A stretch of 64,000 nucleotides of DNA from Klebsiella sp. BIGb0407 (lineage in GTDB: Bacteria > Pseudomonadota > Gammaproteobacteria > Enterobacterales > Enterobacteriaceae), in NCBI RefSeq assembly GCF_024807845.1, contig NZ_JANUEQ010000003.1, positions 558,001 through 622,000 of the forward strand, in the 5' to 3' direction. Positions within the stretch are counted from its first letter, which is position 1. Every line of letters starts with the position of its first letter. The position numbers and the translations under genes are program-made. This document shows positions 8,781 to 21,977 of this stretch, in pieces. Under the pieces are notes generated by a model. That model saw only the letters and a program-made list of their open reading frames with translations. It did not search any database and had not been told where the DNA came from.

Positions 8781-10034
8781 TTACGCGTATACCGGGAAAC
8801 GTGCGCAGATATCGAGAACTTTTTGCTTAGTGCTTTCAATGGTGGCTTCATCATTGATGTTATCCAGGATGTCACACATCCAGCCAGCCAGCTCTTTCAC
8901 TTCAGCTTCTTTGAAACCACGACGAGTGACTGCCGGGCTACCGATACGGATACCAGAAGTGACAAACGGGCTCTTCGGATCGTTTGGTACGCTGTTTTTA
9001 TTAACGGTGATATTAGCGCGACCCAGTGCGGCATCAGCTTCTTTACCGGTCAGGTTTTTGTCAACCAAGTCCAGCAAGAACAGGTGGTTATCAGTACCAC
9101 CAGAAACCACGTTATAACCACGGCTCAAGAAGACTTCTACCATTGCTTTGGCATTTTTAGCGACTTGCTGCTGGTAAACCTTGAATTCTGGCTCCAGAGC
9201 TTCTTTCAGCGCTACCGCTTTACCCGCGATAACGTGCATCAGTGGGCCACCCTGCGCTCCCGGGAATACTGCGGAGTTCAGTTTTTTATACAGCTCTTCG
9301 CTGCCGCCCTTAGCCAGGATTAAACCACCGCGTGGACCTGCCAGGGTTTTATGCGTAGTGGTAGTAACAACGTGTGCGTAAGGTACTGGGTTTGGATAGA
9401 CATCAGCGGCAATCAGGCCCGCAACGTGTGCCATATCAACAAACAGGTATGCACCGACTAAATCAGCGATTTCACGCATTTTAGCCCAGTCAACAACACC
9501 AGAATAGGCAGAGAAACCACCGATGATCATCTTCGGTTTGTATTCTTTCGCCAGTTTTTCCAGCTCAACGTAGTCGATATGGCCGCTTTCATCGATACCG
9601 TAAGGAACGATGTTATACAGTTTACCGGAGAAGTTTACCGGGGAACCGTGAGTCAGGTGACCACCATGAGCAAGGTTCATACCCAGTACGGTATCACCTG
9701 GTTCAAGCAGAGTAGTGTAAACAGCGAAGTTTGCCTGAGAACCTGAGTGAGGCTGTACGTTAGCGTAGTCAGCACCAAACAGCTCTTTCGCACGGTCGAT
9801 AGCCAGCTGCTCAACAACATCAACATGCTCGCAACCGCCGTAGTAACGCTTGCCCGGGTACCCTTCAGCATACTTGTTAGTCAGCTGAGACCCTTGCGCC
9901 TGCATAACACGCGGGCTGGTATAGTTTTCGGAGGCGATCAGTTCGATATGCTCTTCCTGACGTACTTTTTCTTGCTCCATAGCCTGCCATAATTCGGCAT
10001 CATAATCGGCAATGTTCATTTCACGCTTTAACAT
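8781..10034 (-). CDS. glyA: Serine hydroxymethyltransferase GlyA
   Basis: PLP enzyme that converts serine and tetrahydrofolate to glycine and 5,10-methylene-tetrahydrofolate, the main source of one-carbon units. The protein has 417 residues, the E. coli length. The Schiff-base lysine is K229 in [14 protein letters not shown]. An ATG six bases upstream exists, but it lies only one base from the CAGGAG ribosome binding site, whereas the chosen ATG is 7 nt away. A PurR operator lies upstream and a strong terminator downstream. Confidence 0.97.
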   Translation of the reverse strand: MLKREMNIADYDAELWQAMEQEKVRQEEHIELIASENYTSPRVMQAQGSQLTNKYAEGYPGKRYYGGCEHVDVVEQLAIDRAKELFGADYANVQPHSGSQANFAVYTTLLEPGDTVLGMNLAHGGHLTHGSPVNFSGKLYNIVPYGIDESGHIDYVELEKLAKEYKPKMIIGGFSAYSGVVDWAKMREIADLVGAYLFVDMAHVAGLIAADVYPNPVPYAHVVTTTTHKTLAGPRGGLILAKGGSEELYKKLNSAVFPGAQGGPLMHVIAGKAVALKEALEPEFKVYQQQVAKNAKAMVEVFLSRGYNVVSGGTDNHLFLLDLVDKNLTGKEADAALGRANITVNKNSVPNDPKSPFVTSGIRIGSPAVTRRGFKEAEVKELAGWMCDILDNINDEATIESTKQKVLDICARFPVYA

Positions 10035-10155
10035 CCGCATCTCCTGACTCAGCTAACGGTAAACTTTTTAGTGCAATAATGGGGTGCCCTTCTGGGCGAC
10101 GGACAGTAGTGTAAACCGAAATAGATTCAGGTGGTAGAGCTTGATTAAGGTTTTT

Positions 10156-10171
10156 ACGCAAACGATTACTC
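10156..10171 (-). promoter_or_regulatory. PurR operator upstream of glyA
   Basis: ACGCAAACGATTACTC fits the PurR pattern ANGCAANCGNTTNCNT at 11 of 12 fixed positions. It sits about 120 bp before the glyA start. GlyA is a known PurR target in E. coli. Confidence 0.75.
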
Positions 10172-10532
10172 AGGCATGAAATAAGGATCCGTTGCAATAA
10201 AAAACTTTCCTGATTTTCGGATATTTCTTCATGAACATGATGCGTATTTTTCAAGTTCAGCGCAACCATCAGTCCTTCTCACTGCCGCTCCAGAAATACT
10301 TTTGATGGCATTAATAAACTCTCTTAGCATCATAAAGTAATCAAGGCGTGATTCTGAGTATAAGGGCAGTGGATAATCGGGATAACAGCACCATAAACAT
10401 GGTTATTGACTGTTGCTGCAAAAATTGACGATATCAGGAGGGGATTTAGCCGTATTCTGGCCAGCAGGAGATGACGGCCTCTGAAAAATAGTGGACTCTC
10501 AGAGGCGCATTAACCGAATCTGATACCGCGGA
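10172..10532. other. Gene-free stretch where E. coli carries hmp
   Basis: No open frame with coding character is visible on either strand, and no remnant of a flavohemoglobin reading frame can be recognised. The segment holds the upstream part of the glyA control region and a stem (GCCTCTGA at 10477-10484 with TCAGAGGC at 10499-10506) downstream of glnB that lacks a U-tract. Confidence 0.6.
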
Positions 10533-10913
<381 letters not shown>

Positions 10914-10946
10914 TTATAAATCGGCATATGCTCACACTACCACAGG

Positions 10947-12284
10947 CTAGTCTTTAAAGTCATTGGCATCGAGTTCATGTCGGGCCAGTAGTTTATAGAA
11001 TTCTGTCCGATTCCGGCCAGCCATGCGCGCAGAATGAGTAACGTTACCTTTGGTGATATGCAAAAGCTTTCGTAGGTAGTTCAGTTCAAACTGGTTTCTT
11101 GCTTCCACAAAGGTTGGCAGCGCAGTATTTTCCCCTTCCAGGGCCTGCTCTACTAAGGCTTCATTGATAACCGGTGTCGAGGTCAGGGCGACACACTGCT
11201 CAATGACGTTCACCAGCTGACGAACATTACCCGGCCAGCTGGCTGAGATTAAACGTTTCATGGCCTCGGTCGAAAAGCTACGAACGAAAGGCTTATGCTT
11301 ATCTGCGGACTGACGCAGTAACTGGCTGGCCAGCAATGGAATATCTTCAGCACGTTCATTCAGAGCAGGGATCTTCAGACTCACCACATTCAGGCGATAA
11401 AATAAGTCTTCACGGAACTCGCCCCGCTCCATCGCTTTGGGAAGATTCCGGTGAGTTGCAGAAAGGATCCGGACGTCAATATCCACATCACGGTTACTAC
11501 CCAGTGGGCGAACTTTACGTTCTTGTAATACGCGTAACAGTTTTACCTGTAATGAGAGTGGCATATCGCCAATTTCATCTAAAAAAAGCGTTCCACCTTC
11601 GGCAGCCTGAAATAATCCTTCTCTATTGCTTACTGCACCAGTAAAGGCACCACGAGCATGACCGAATAGTTCTGATTCCAGTAACTGCTCCGGCAATGCG
11701 CCGCAGTTAATGGCAATAAAGGCTTTTTTGCTCCGCGGACTCGCCTGATGTATGGCTTGTGCCAGGACCTCTTTTCCGGTCCCACTTTGGCCATTAATGA
11801 GCACGCTGACATCAGACTGGGCCACCTTATGAGCTTGCTCCAGCAGGCGTAACATAATGGGGCTACGCGTAACAATCGTCTCGCGCCACATTTCCTCCCC
11901 TGCCGGGACGGTATGAGCGAGCGCGTCGTCAATAGCCCGGTAAAGCGCATCTTTATCCACCGGTTTAGTCAAAAAGCTGGATACGCCTTGTTGTGTTGCC
12001 GTGACCGCTTCAGGTATTGAACCATGAGCGGTCAGAATAATAACAGGCATGCCCGGCTGAGCCTTCTGGATCTCACCAAAAAGCGTCATACCGTCCATTT
12101 CATCCATACGCAGGTCGCTTATCACCAGGTCAATTTTTTCACGACCTAAGACCCGCAGCCCTTCTGCGCCACTTTCGGCTGTGGCCACGGTATAACCTTC
12201 ACTGGTCAGACGCATACCTAAGAGTTTTAACAAGCCTGGGTCATCATCCACTAATAGTAAACTCGCCGGTTTGTGTGGCGTCAT
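10947..12284 (-). CDS. glrR: Sigma-54-dependent response regulator GlrR (QseF)
   Basis: NtrC-type activator with three domains. The receiver domain is at 1-120, with phospho-acceptor D57 in ISDLRM and acidic pocket D13-D15. The AAA+ domain is at about 140-370, with Walker A GQSGTGKE at 166-173 and the sigma-54 contact loop GAFTGA at 213-218. The C-terminal Fis-type helix-turn-helix includes NVTHSARMAGRNRTEFY. It is phosphorylated by GlrK and activates glmY transcription, and three matching sites lie upstream of GlmY in this window. Its start overlaps the end of qseG by 4 bp. Confidence 0.96.
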   Translation of the reverse strand: MTPHKPASLLLVDDDPGLLKLLGMRLTSEGYTVATAESGAEGLRVLGREKIDLVISDLRMDEMDGMTLFGEIQKAQPGMPVIILTAHGSIPEAVTATQQGVSSFLTKPVDKDALYRAIDDALAHTVPAGEEMWRETIVTRSPIMLRLLEQAHKVAQSDVSVLINGQSGTGKEVLAQAIHQASPRSKKAFIAINCGALPEQLLESELFGHARGAFTGAVSNREGLFQAAEGGTLFLDEIGDMPLSLQVKLLRVLQERKVRPLGSNRDVDIDVRILSATHRNLPKAMERGEFREDLFYRLNVVSLKIPALNERAEDIPLLASQLLRQSADKHKPFVRSFSTEAMKRLISASWPGNVRQLVNVIEQCVALTSTPVINEALVEQALEGENTALPTFVEARNQFELNYLRKLLHITKGNVTHSARMAGRNRTEFYKLLARHELDANDFKD

Positions 12285-13009
12285 GGCTGATCCTCTGTCT
12301 GTTGCTGTCCGTTGCTTTCCTGAGTTTCACTACTTTGCTCTTCAGGAACATAATTACTGCCCGGTTTTCGGCTGGAAAGCTGGCGTTCAATATCAGACAT
12401 CGTTTCCAGTTTTCTGGTTGTTATCTCCAGTTCATTACGTAAAAACTGCTGTGTCTGTTGTAACTCATCCAGCTGGCTGTCCGTTGTCTGTTGTAATTTA
12501 GTGTAACGACTACGCTCTTCCACCAGGCTTAACTGCGCGCGCTGCCCGTCGCGCCAGACGATAAATAAAGAACGTACCTGGAGTGGGATATCTGTAGCCA
12601 GCATATCAAGCTGCGTCATGTATTTACGTCTTTCAGCTGGCGTAATTTTAGCCGGAGACAATAAAATACCGCGCTTAAATGTATCCTGCCAGGTAAGCTC
12701 CTGCCACTGACGCGCTTCGATTCTGGCTTCTTCAGGCGAGAGGCGCTGCGCGCACTCCATTCCTCGTAACCAGTAGAGTGGATTTTCCAGAGTCTCGGGC
12801 TCGTCTTGTTCCCAGATACTTGAACACTGCGTCGAGAGGTAGTCTGGTAGCTGTTGCTCCGGTAAATGAGTCTGGTTAACAGACTGCGAATGATGTAATT
12901 CTGGTAGTGATGCGCAACCCATCAGTACACCACTCCCGGCTACCAGCAAGATAGCAGCCAGGCGAGAGCCAATAGCACCACGTAGTAGGGTTAACAGGTA
13001 TGCTTTCAT
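12281..13009 (-). CDS. qseG: Outer-membrane lipoprotein QseG
   Basis: Lipoprotein encoded between the kinase and regulator genes. In E. coli it contacts GlrK in the periplasm and influences its activity. The protein has 242 residues with a hydrophobic signal segment (about 15-31) ending in lipobox LMGC, acylated C32. The middle contains conserved TWQDTFKRGILLSPAKITPAERR, and the C-terminal half is a predicted coiled coil (about 165-215). The tail is polar and Gln/Glu-rich. It overlaps both neighbours by 4 bp, indicating translational coupling. Confidence 0.9.
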   Translation of the reverse strand: MKAYLLTLLRGAIGSRLAAILLVAGSGVLMGCASLPELHHSQSVNQTHLPEQQLPDYLSTQCSSIWEQDEPETLENPLYWLRGMECAQRLSPEEARIEARQWQELTWQDTFKRGILLSPAKITPAERRKYMTQLDMLATDIPLQVRSLFIVWRDGQRAQLSLVEERSRYTKLQQTTDSQLDELQQTQQFLRNELEITTRKLETMSDIERQLSSRKPGSNYVPEEQSSETQESNGQQQTEDQP

Positions 13010-14451
13010 TGTGTTTTATCGTTCTCGGAAAAAACCGGTAATTCGATACGAAAGCAAACATCTGCTTTCTCATCATCTATCAGATAGAGCTGACCTTTCA
13101 TTCGATGAATACAATCCCTGGCAATACTGAGGCCTAATCCACTGCCTTTCACTGAACCTTTACGTTGCAGGCTACCTTGATAGAAAGGCTCAAAAATCAT
13201 TTCACTCTCCGACTTCAGGATGGCCTGGCCGGTATTAGCGACTTCAATGTGTAGTTGATTGTCCGACTGGACACTACGAATATAAATGGTACCGGATTCA
13301 CCGCCATAGTACACCGCATTGGAGTAGAGATTATCTAATACGCTCATCAGCAACACGGGTTCAGCCAGGCAGGCAACGTCAATAAGGTCAGTTTCAGTTC
13401 GCATATGTTTAGCTCTGGCAGGCAAACTGTGCGCAGCGATAACATTTTTGACTAGCGGGGAGAGCTCCACTTTTTCTAACTCAACAGCCCCGTCTGTCAC
13501 CCGACGATTATAGTCCAGTAGTTGTTCAATCAGCTTTTGCAGATGGCGACTACTGTCGTCAAGAATAGACACAACCTCTTTTTGAGAAACCGTCAGCGGT
13601 CCGACGACCTGATCTGCCAATAGTTCCGTACCTTCACGCATACTGGCAAGCGGAGTTTTTAATTCATGCGAGATATGGCGTAAAAATTCATGTCTCTGGG
13701 ACTCCAGCCAGCGTAAACGCTCACTTAACCAAACGATACGTTGCCCGATAGTGCGGAACTCTCTCGGGCCCTTAAGATTCTCGCCGTCGCTCAGTAATCG
13801 CCCTTCACCAAGATGTTTAATCATCCTTTCAATGCCTTTTACCGGGCCGATTATCATACGGGTAAAAATAATAACCAGATTCAGGCTCAGCAAAAATAAC
13901 ACCAGCGCCTGCCAGCCAAAGAACTGGCCACGCTCAGCAATGTCCTGCTGCAGTTGCTGACCACGAGAAAAAACCACGGCCCGGGTTGCCTGAAGCATAT
14001 CAGCATTACTGGCAGCAAAGGCTTCAAGCTCCTGTAAGGCAGCAGTATCAGGCGCGTTATTACGACACTGGAATGATGACAGTGCAGCCAGTGATTGGGT
14101 CAGTGTTTGTAACAGAGCAGTATCGGCAATAACCGGAGCATGAGCCTCAAGCATCTGGGCATAACGTCCATGCTGTTCTTGATAGATGCTCAACAGACGA
14201 GGGTCATCCAGCACGCAATACTGGCGATAGCTTCGCTCCATTTCCAGAGCAATATTGGTCATAGTCTCGCTGCGGCGGGCATCAATCATCGTACTGCGGT
14301 TGGTTTGTTCTGCCTGAGCGCTGAGCGCGTTCAGACTCTGCCAGGCCTGCCATGCCAGCACCAGTAACGGAACCAAAACCAGGAAAAAGGCCATCATCAC
14401 AAGCTGTCGTAATGAGCGGGGAAAGGCATACCACTTGTTCAATTGACTCAT
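13006..14451 (-). CDS. glrK: Sensor histidine kinase GlrK (QseE)
   Basis: Inner-membrane histidine kinase of the GlrK-GlrR system, which controls the GlmY small RNA and so glucosamine-6-phosphate synthesis. The protein has 481 residues. Transmembrane segments lie at about 16-36 and 178-198 and flank a periplasmic helical sensor. A HAMP region follows at about 198-250, then the phospho-acceptor H262 in HISHELKTPLASM. The ATPase domain ends with KGSGLGLSIARD. It is the first gene of glrK-qseG-glrR, downstream of GlmY. Confidence 0.95.
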   Translation of the reverse strand: MSQLNKWYAFPRSLRQLVMMAFFLVLVPLLVLAWQAWQSLNALSAQAEQTNRSTMIDARRSETMTNIALEMERSYRQYCVLDDPRLLSIYQEQHGRYAQMLEAHAPVIADTALLQTLTQSLAALSSFQCRNNAPDTAALQELEAFAASNADMLQATRAVVFSRGQQLQQDIAERGQFFGWQALVLFLLSLNLVIIFTRMIIGPVKGIERMIKHLGEGRLLSDGENLKGPREFRTIGQRIVWLSERLRWLESQRHEFLRHISHELKTPLASMREGTELLADQVVGPLTVSQKEVVSILDDSSRHLQKLIEQLLDYNRRVTDGAVELEKVELSPLVKNVIAAHSLPARAKHMRTETDLIDVACLAEPVLLMSVLDNLYSNAVYYGGESGTIYIRSVQSDNQLHIEVANTGQAILKSESEMIFEPFYQGSLQRKGSVKGSGLGLSIARDCIHRMKGQLYLIDDEKADVCFRIELPVFSENDKTQ

Positions 14452-14520
14452 CTCATTTTATCGTTCAGACAAGATGCTAGCCGGGATTCAATTGAGTTGA
14501 AAGCGGAGTTTACAGAAACA

Positions 14521-14711
14521 ATAAAGGCAGGGTGAAAACCCTGCCTTTATGTAGGAAATAGGCGGCGCCTTACTCAACGTTTCGCCCTATGTATGATAAG
14601 CCCGAAAGCATTTATCAAAAGTTGGACGGCAGGCACCTTAATGTGCGTCATTCGGAGGTTTATGTAGCCTGTTTAATTAAAAACGCTGACATAGAAAGGT
14701 GAATGAGCAAC
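14521..14711 (-). ncRNA. glmY: GlmY small RNA
   Basis: Small RNA that protects its homologue GlmZ from processing and thus raises glmS expression. The minus strand contains GATAAATGCTTTCGGGCTTA and ATCATACATA, the signature hairpin and flank I recall from E. coli GlmY, and it ends in a 13-bp terminator stem (14521-14533 with 14538-14550). The 5' end near 14711 is set by the sigma-54 promoter and by similarity of the first bases (GCTCATTC) to E. coli GlmY. The length of about 190 nt agrees with the E. coli primary transcript. The exact 5' end is uncertain by a few bases. Confidence 0.85.
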
Positions 14712-14722
14712 GAAAATAATGA

Positions 14723-14738
14723 TGCACGATATATGCCA
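14723..14738 (-). promoter_or_regulatory. Sigma-54 promoter of glmY
   Basis: TGGCATATATCGTGCA on the minus strand matches the sigma-54 -24/-12 pattern TGGCAC-N5-TTGCA, with GG and GC 10 nt apart. The predicted start lies at about 14711-14712. Upstream GlrR boxes support it. Confidence 0.8.
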
Positions 14739-14826
14739 GAATGTAAATAAAAATATCAATAACATGATTTATAAGACATTTTAGAGATAAAAAAACACTA
14801 AAAAATCACATTAAGATCACAAAAAC

Positions 14827-14938
14827 TGTCGCCTTTTTGAGACGCTCATTTGACTTAAACTAAATCTATTTAGCAATCATAACGTTAAATGTCTCCAAAA
14901 AGAGACAGCCAGAATGACACTGTCGTGATTTAGAGACA
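14827..14938 (-). promoter_or_regulatory. Three GlrR activator sites (TGTC-N10-GACA) upstream of glmY
   Basis: Sites at 14827-14844 (TGTC...GACG), 14890-14907 (TGTC...GACA) and 14921-14938 (TGTC...GACA) each have exactly 10 bp between half sites. They lie about 90-230 bp upstream of the sigma-54 promoter, the usual distance for an enhancer, with AT-rich DNA between that could bend through IHF. The distal sites abut the purL terminator. Confidence 0.8.
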
Positions 14939-14939
14939 T

Positions 14940-14967
14940 AAAAAAACCCCTCAAAAATCGAGGGGTT
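14940..14967 (-). terminator. purL rho-independent terminator
   Basis: On the minus strand AACCCCTC (14967-14960) pairs with GAGGGGTT (14952-14945), with a 7-nt loop, and runs into a T-tract at 14946-14940. It begins 20 bp past the purL stop. Confidence 0.92.
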
Positions 14968-14987
14968 CATGTCAGCTTAGCGAACTA

Positions 14988-17900
14988 TCAGCCCAGCTGT
15001 TTACGGGCATTACGGAAAATACGCATCCACGGGCTATCTTCGCCCCACTCTTCCGGGTGCCAGGAGTTACTTACCGTACGGAACACACGTTCAGGATGTG
15101 GCATCATGATAGTGACTCGCCCGTCTTCATTACTGACCGCAGTAATCCCTTTAGGTGAACCATTCGGGTTTGCCGGGTAGTGTTCAGTGACATTATTTGC
15201 GTTATCGATAAAGCGCAGCGCTACCAGACCTTTACTTTCCAGCGCCAGCAGGTGAGCCTCATCACGAACTTCAACGCGGCCTTCACCATGAGAGACGGCA
15301 ATCGGCATATGTGAGCCAGCCATTCCCTGAAGCAGTAATGACGGACTATCAGTCACTTCAACCAGGCTAAAGCGCGCTTCAAAGCGGTCAGACTGGTTAC
15401 GGACAAAGCGTGGCCACAGCTCGCTTCCAGGGATCAGCTCGCGCAGATTAGACATCATCTGACAACCATTACAAACGCCTAAAGCCAGTGTCTGAGGGCG
15501 TAAGAAAAACTCTGCGAATTCATCACGCACGCGTGAGTTGAACAGAATCGATTTTGCCCAGCCTTCACCTGCCCCCAGAACATCACCATAAGAGAATCCA
15601 CCGCAGGCAACCAGGGTCTGGAAACTATCAAGCCCGGTACGGCCTGCCAGCAAATCACTCATATGAACATCGATAGCGTCAAAACCTGCACGGTGGAATG
15701 CTGCTGCCATTTCAATATGGGAGTTAACGCCCTGCTCGCGCAGAATAGCGACTTTAGGACGTGCACCGGTCGCGATAAACGGCGCAGCAATATCGGCTTT
15801 GATATCAAAGTTCAGTTTAACATTGAGACCCGGATCGTTGTCGTCAGCTTTAGCCTGATGTTCCTGATCGGCACAATCTGGATTATCACGCAGACGCTGC
15901 ATCTGCCAGGTAGTTTCCGCCCACCAGAGACGCATTGTGGTGCGGCTTTCACTGAATACTGACTCACCGTCAGCGGTCAGTGTAAAACTGTCGCCTGCAA
16001 CGGCTTTACCGAGGTAGTGCAGACAATTCGCCAGACCATGATCGGCAAAGCATTGTTCAACGGCTGCGCAGTCTGAGGCGCGAACCTGGATAACACCGCC
16101 TAACTCTTCGTTAAACAGGGCCGCCAGTCGATTACTGCCAAGACCCGTAATATCCGCTTCAATACCGCAGTGACCGGCAAAGGCCATTTCCGCCAGCGTG
16201 ACTAACAGGCCACCATCAGAGCGGTCATGCCAGGCCAGCAGCTTACGTTCAGCAACCAGCGCCTGCATCGCATGCCAGAAGCCTTTCAGTTGCTCAACAT
16301 TGCGTACATCAGCAGGCTTATCACCTAACTGACGATAGACCTGAGCTAATGCCGTAGCACCCAGTGCATTATGGCCTACACCTAAGTCAATCAGCAGCAA
16401 GGCGTTATCTTCAGTTCTTAGCTCTGGGGTCACGGTCGCACGGACATCTTCAACGCGCGCAAATGCAGTGATAACTAAAGAAAGCGGAGAAGTCATCTCT
16501 TTAGTACTGTCTTCCTGCTGCCAGCGGGTTTTCATCGACATAGAGTCTTTGCCCACCGGAATCGTCAGACCCAGTTGCGGACAGAGCTCTTCGCCAATCG
16601 CTTTTACGGCTTCATATAATCCGGCGTCTTCGCCAGGGTGTCCGGCTGCCGCCATCCAGTTCGCAGACAGCTTGATACGTTTCAGAGAACCCACCTGGGT
16701 TCCGGCAATGTTGGTTAAGGCTTCCCCCACTGCAAGACGAGCTGATGCGGCAAAATCCAGCAAGGCAACAGGGGCGCGCTCACCCAGTGACATCGCTTCA
16801 CCGTAGTAGCTGTCGAGACTTGCTGTAGTAACGGCACAGTCAGCGACAGGGATCTGCCACGGGCCAACCATCTGATCGCGTGAAACCATACCGGTCACGG
16901 TGCGGTCGCCAATAGTCACCAGGAAGGTTTTCTCTGCGACCGTCGGTAAGTGCAGTACGCGATTAACCGCGTCAGCAATAGTAATAGCGCTGTCGTCCAG
17001 AGCTTCGCCTTTGGCTTTCAGCGTTTCAACATTACGCTCCATTTTCGGCGTTTTACCCAGTAAAACGTCGAGCGGCATATCAATAGGCTGATTATCAAAA
17101 TGGCTGTCATTCAGAGTCAGATGCGGTTCCAGAGTCGCTTCACCAATCACAGCATAAGGCGCGCGCTCACGACGACACATGGCATCAAACAGATCCAGTT
17201 GTTCTGGCATCACTGCCAGTACATAGCGTTCCTGAGATTCGTTACACCATACCTCTAACGGGCTCATGCCTGGCTCATCATTTAAGATATTGCGCAGTTC
17301 AAAACGACCACCGCGTCCACCATCGCTGACCAGCTCTGGCATCGCGTTCGATAAACCACCTGCACCTACGTCATGGATAAAGGCAATCGGGTTAGCGTCA
17401 CCCAGCTCCCAGCAACGGTCGATCACTTCCTGACAACGACGCTCCATTTCAGGGTTATCGCGCTGAACGGAAGCAAAATCCAGGTCGGCATCAGACTGAC
17501 CAGAAGCCATAGATGAAGCCGCACCGCCGCCAAGGCCAATGTTCATTGACGGGCCGCCAAGAACGATAAGTTTCGCGCCAGGAGGAATTTCACCTTTTTG
17601 TACATGGTCGGCGCGAATATTTCCGAGGCCACCTGCCAGCATAATAGGTTTGTGGTAGCCACGGAGTTCTACGCCATTGTGGCTGTTAACCTGCTCTTCG
17701 TAAGTACGGAAGTAGCCAGTCAGTGCCGGGCGACCGAATTCATTGTTAAAAGCTGCGCCACCTAATGGGCCTTCGGTCATAATATCCAGCGCACTGACAA
17801 TACGGTCTGGTTTACCGAAATCTTGCTCCCATGGTTGTTCAAAGCCAGGAATACGCAGGTTGGATACCGAGAAACCTACCAGGCCTGCTTTAGGCTTAGA

Positions 17901-18875
17901 TCCGCGACCTGTTGCACCTTCATCACGAATTTCACCACCAGAACCGGTGGCTGCACCTGGCCATGGAGAAATAGCGGTTGGGTGGTTGTGAGTTTCCACC
18001 TTCATCAGGATATGCGTTTCTTCCTGATGGAATTCATAGCGACCAGAATCCTGGTCGGCAAAGAAACGTCCGACGTGTGAACCTTCCATGACGGCGGCGT
18101 TATCTTTATAGGCAGACAGGACATGGTCAGGCGTTTTTTCAAAGGTGTTTTTAATCATTTTAAACAGCGATTTAGGCTGTTTTTCACCGTCGATAACCCA
18201 GTCCGCATTGAAAATTTTGTGGCGGCAGTGTTCTGAGTTCGCCTGGGCGAACATATAGAGCTCGATATCGTTAGGGTTACGATCAAGCGTTGTAAAAGCC
18301 GCCTGCAAATAATCTATTTCATCTTCAGCCAGCGCCAGACCCAGACGAATATTGGCTTCAACCAGGGCTTCACGCCCTTTACCTGATAAATCGACGCTTT
18401 GTACCGGAGCCGGACTCTGTTGTACAAATAGCTGAGCTGCATCATCAAGAGAGGTAAACACCGTCTCCATCATGCGGTCATGCAGCAACTCAGACACAGA
18501 TTTCCACTGTTCTTCGGTCAAAGTGTCTGCGGTAATGTACCAGGCAACGCCCCTCTCCAGTCGTTTTACCTGTGGTAAGTCGCAATTATGTGCAATATCG
18601 GTCGCTTTGGAGGACCAGGGAGAGATAGTTCCCGGACGCGGTGTTACCAGCAGTAAATGACCACCTGGGGTATGTTCTGCGAGGGTTGGACCATACTTCA
18701 GTAACCGTTGCAGGCGGGCAGACTCATCAGCATTTAGCGGTGCATCCAGATAAGCAAAGTGTACATACTCAGCATACACGTCGCTGACCGGCAGGTTAGC
18801 GTCGTTGAATCTGGCCAGAAGTTTGTTAATACGAAATGCCGAAAGAGCAGGCGAACCACGCAGAATTTCCATCAT
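14988..18875 (-). CDS. purL: Phosphoribosylformylglycinamidine synthase PurL
   Basis: Large single-chain enzyme for the fourth step of purine synthesis (FGAR, glutamine and ATP to FGAM). The protein has 1295 residues, the E. coli length. An N-terminal PurS-like domain is followed by two AIRS-like halves, which include [19 protein letters not shown] and [11 protein letters not shown]. The C-terminal glutaminase domain (about 1040-1295) carries the nucleophile in GVCNGCQMM and the catalytic pair in [10 protein letters not shown]. Its divergent upstream region holds a perfect PurR site. Confidence 0.97.
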   Translation of the reverse strand: MMEILRGSPALSAFRINKLLARFNDANLPVSDVYAEYVHFAYLDAPLNADESARLQRLLKYGPTLAEHTPGGHLLLVTPRPGTISPWSSKATDIAHNCDLPQVKRLERGVAWYITADTLTEEQWKSVSELLHDRMMETVFTSLDDAAQLFVQQSPAPVQSVDLSGKGREALVEANIRLGLALAEDEIDYLQAAFTTLDRNPNDIELYMFAQANSEHCRHKIFNADWVIDGEKQPKSLFKMIKNTFEKTPDHVLSAYKDNAAVMEGSHVGRFFADQDSGRYEFHQEETHILMKVETHNHPTAISPWPGAATGSGGEIRDEGATGRGSKPKAGLVGFSVSNLRIPGFEQPWEQDFGKPDRIVSALDIMTEGPLGGAAFNNEFGRPALTGYFRTYEEQVNSHNGVELRGYHKPIMLAGGLGNIRADHVQKGEIPPGAKLIVLGGPSMNIGLGGGAASSMASGQSDADLDFASVQRDNPEMERRCQEVIDRCWELGDANPIAFIHDVGAGGLSNAMPELVSDGGRGGRFELRNILNDEPGMSPLEVWCNESQERYVLAVMPEQLDLFDAMCRRERAPYAVIGEATLEPHLTLNDSHFDNQPIDMPLDVLLGKTPKMERNVETLKAKGEALDDSAITIADAVNRVLHLPTVAEKTFLVTIGDRTVTGMVSRDQMVGPWQIPVADCAVTTASLDSYYGEAMSLGERAPVALLDFAASARLAVGEALTNIAGTQVGSLKRIKLSANWMAAAGHPGEDAGLYEAVKAIGEELCPQLGLTIPVGKDSMSMKTRWQQEDSTKEMTSPLSLVITAFARVEDVRATVTPELRTEDNALLLIDLGVGHNALGATALAQVYRQLGDKPADVRNVEQLKGFWHAMQALVAERKLLAWHDRSDGGLLVTLAEMAFAGHCGIEADITGLGSNRLAALFNEELGGVIQVRASDCAAVEQCFADHGLANCLHYLGKAVAGDSFTLTADGESVFSESRTTMRLWWAETTWQMQRLRDNPDCADQEHQAKADDNDPGLNVKLNFDIKADIAAPFIATGARPKVAILREQGVNSHIEMAAAFHRAGFDAIDVHMSDLLAGRTGLDSFQTLVACGGFSYGDVLGAGEGWAKSILFNSRVRDEFAEFFLRPQTLALGVCNGCQMMSNLRELIPGSELWPRFVRNQSDRFEARFSLVEVTDSPSLLLQGMAGSHMPIAVSHGEGRVEVRDEAHLLALESKGLVALRFIDNANNVTEHYPANPNGSPKGITAVSNEDGRVTIMMPHPERVFRTVSNSWHPEEWGEDSPWMRIFRNARKQLG

Positions 18876-18942
18876 TAAAGATCTCTCGTCTTCAGGGCGA
18901 AGGGGGGAAAACGAGGGCTATTATAGAGAATCATCAGCCTCG

Positions 18943-18958
18943 ACGAAACCGTTTGCGT
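18943..18958 (-). promoter_or_regulatory. PurR operator upstream of purL
   Basis: On the minus strand ACGCAAACGGTTTCGT matches all 12 fixed positions of the PurR pattern ANGCAANCGNTTNCNT. It lies 68 bp before the purL ATG in the purL-mltF divergent region. Confidence 0.9.
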
Positions 18959-19122
18959 ATAAATATCCGCAGATGTTTTTATTGGCTACTTTTTGAACCG
19001 CAACGTCTTAAATGTTGCTTACTGGCGTTTTCTTACGCAAAATGCGCCTGAGATTATCATGAGACACGTCGCAATTATGTTTATTGTTAGCTAAGACCTT
19101 ATCGTTGCAGACCTTTATATCT

Positions 19123-21797
<2,675 letters not shown>

Positions 21798-21977
21798 GAG
21801 ATCTGCAAAGGTTAGCAGACAAGAGTGACTTTTATGAGAACAATAATTTGTTCAATGACTGTTCATAAGAAACAAAGTAACATTTAATCCGGTAATATTG
21901 CTATCCGGTAGAATTTATTGTTCAATCCGCAGCTTATTATGGAAAGCCGCTATTGAAAAAGCTGCCCAGGAGAAAAA

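Noticed and set aside
10021-10269. 82-codon open frame upstream of glyA on the minus strand
   Set aside because: It spans the glyA ribosome binding site and the PurR operator, lacks a family resemblance and overlaps the true glyA start. It is best read as the control region.
10477-10506. Stem after glnB as a rho-independent terminator
   Set aside because: It has a 14-nt loop and no U-tract on the minus strand. It was kept only as a note in the intergenic entry.
19084-19122. Earlier TTG start for mltF
   Set aside because: It adds 13 residues not seen in E. coli MltF and has no better ribosome binding site.
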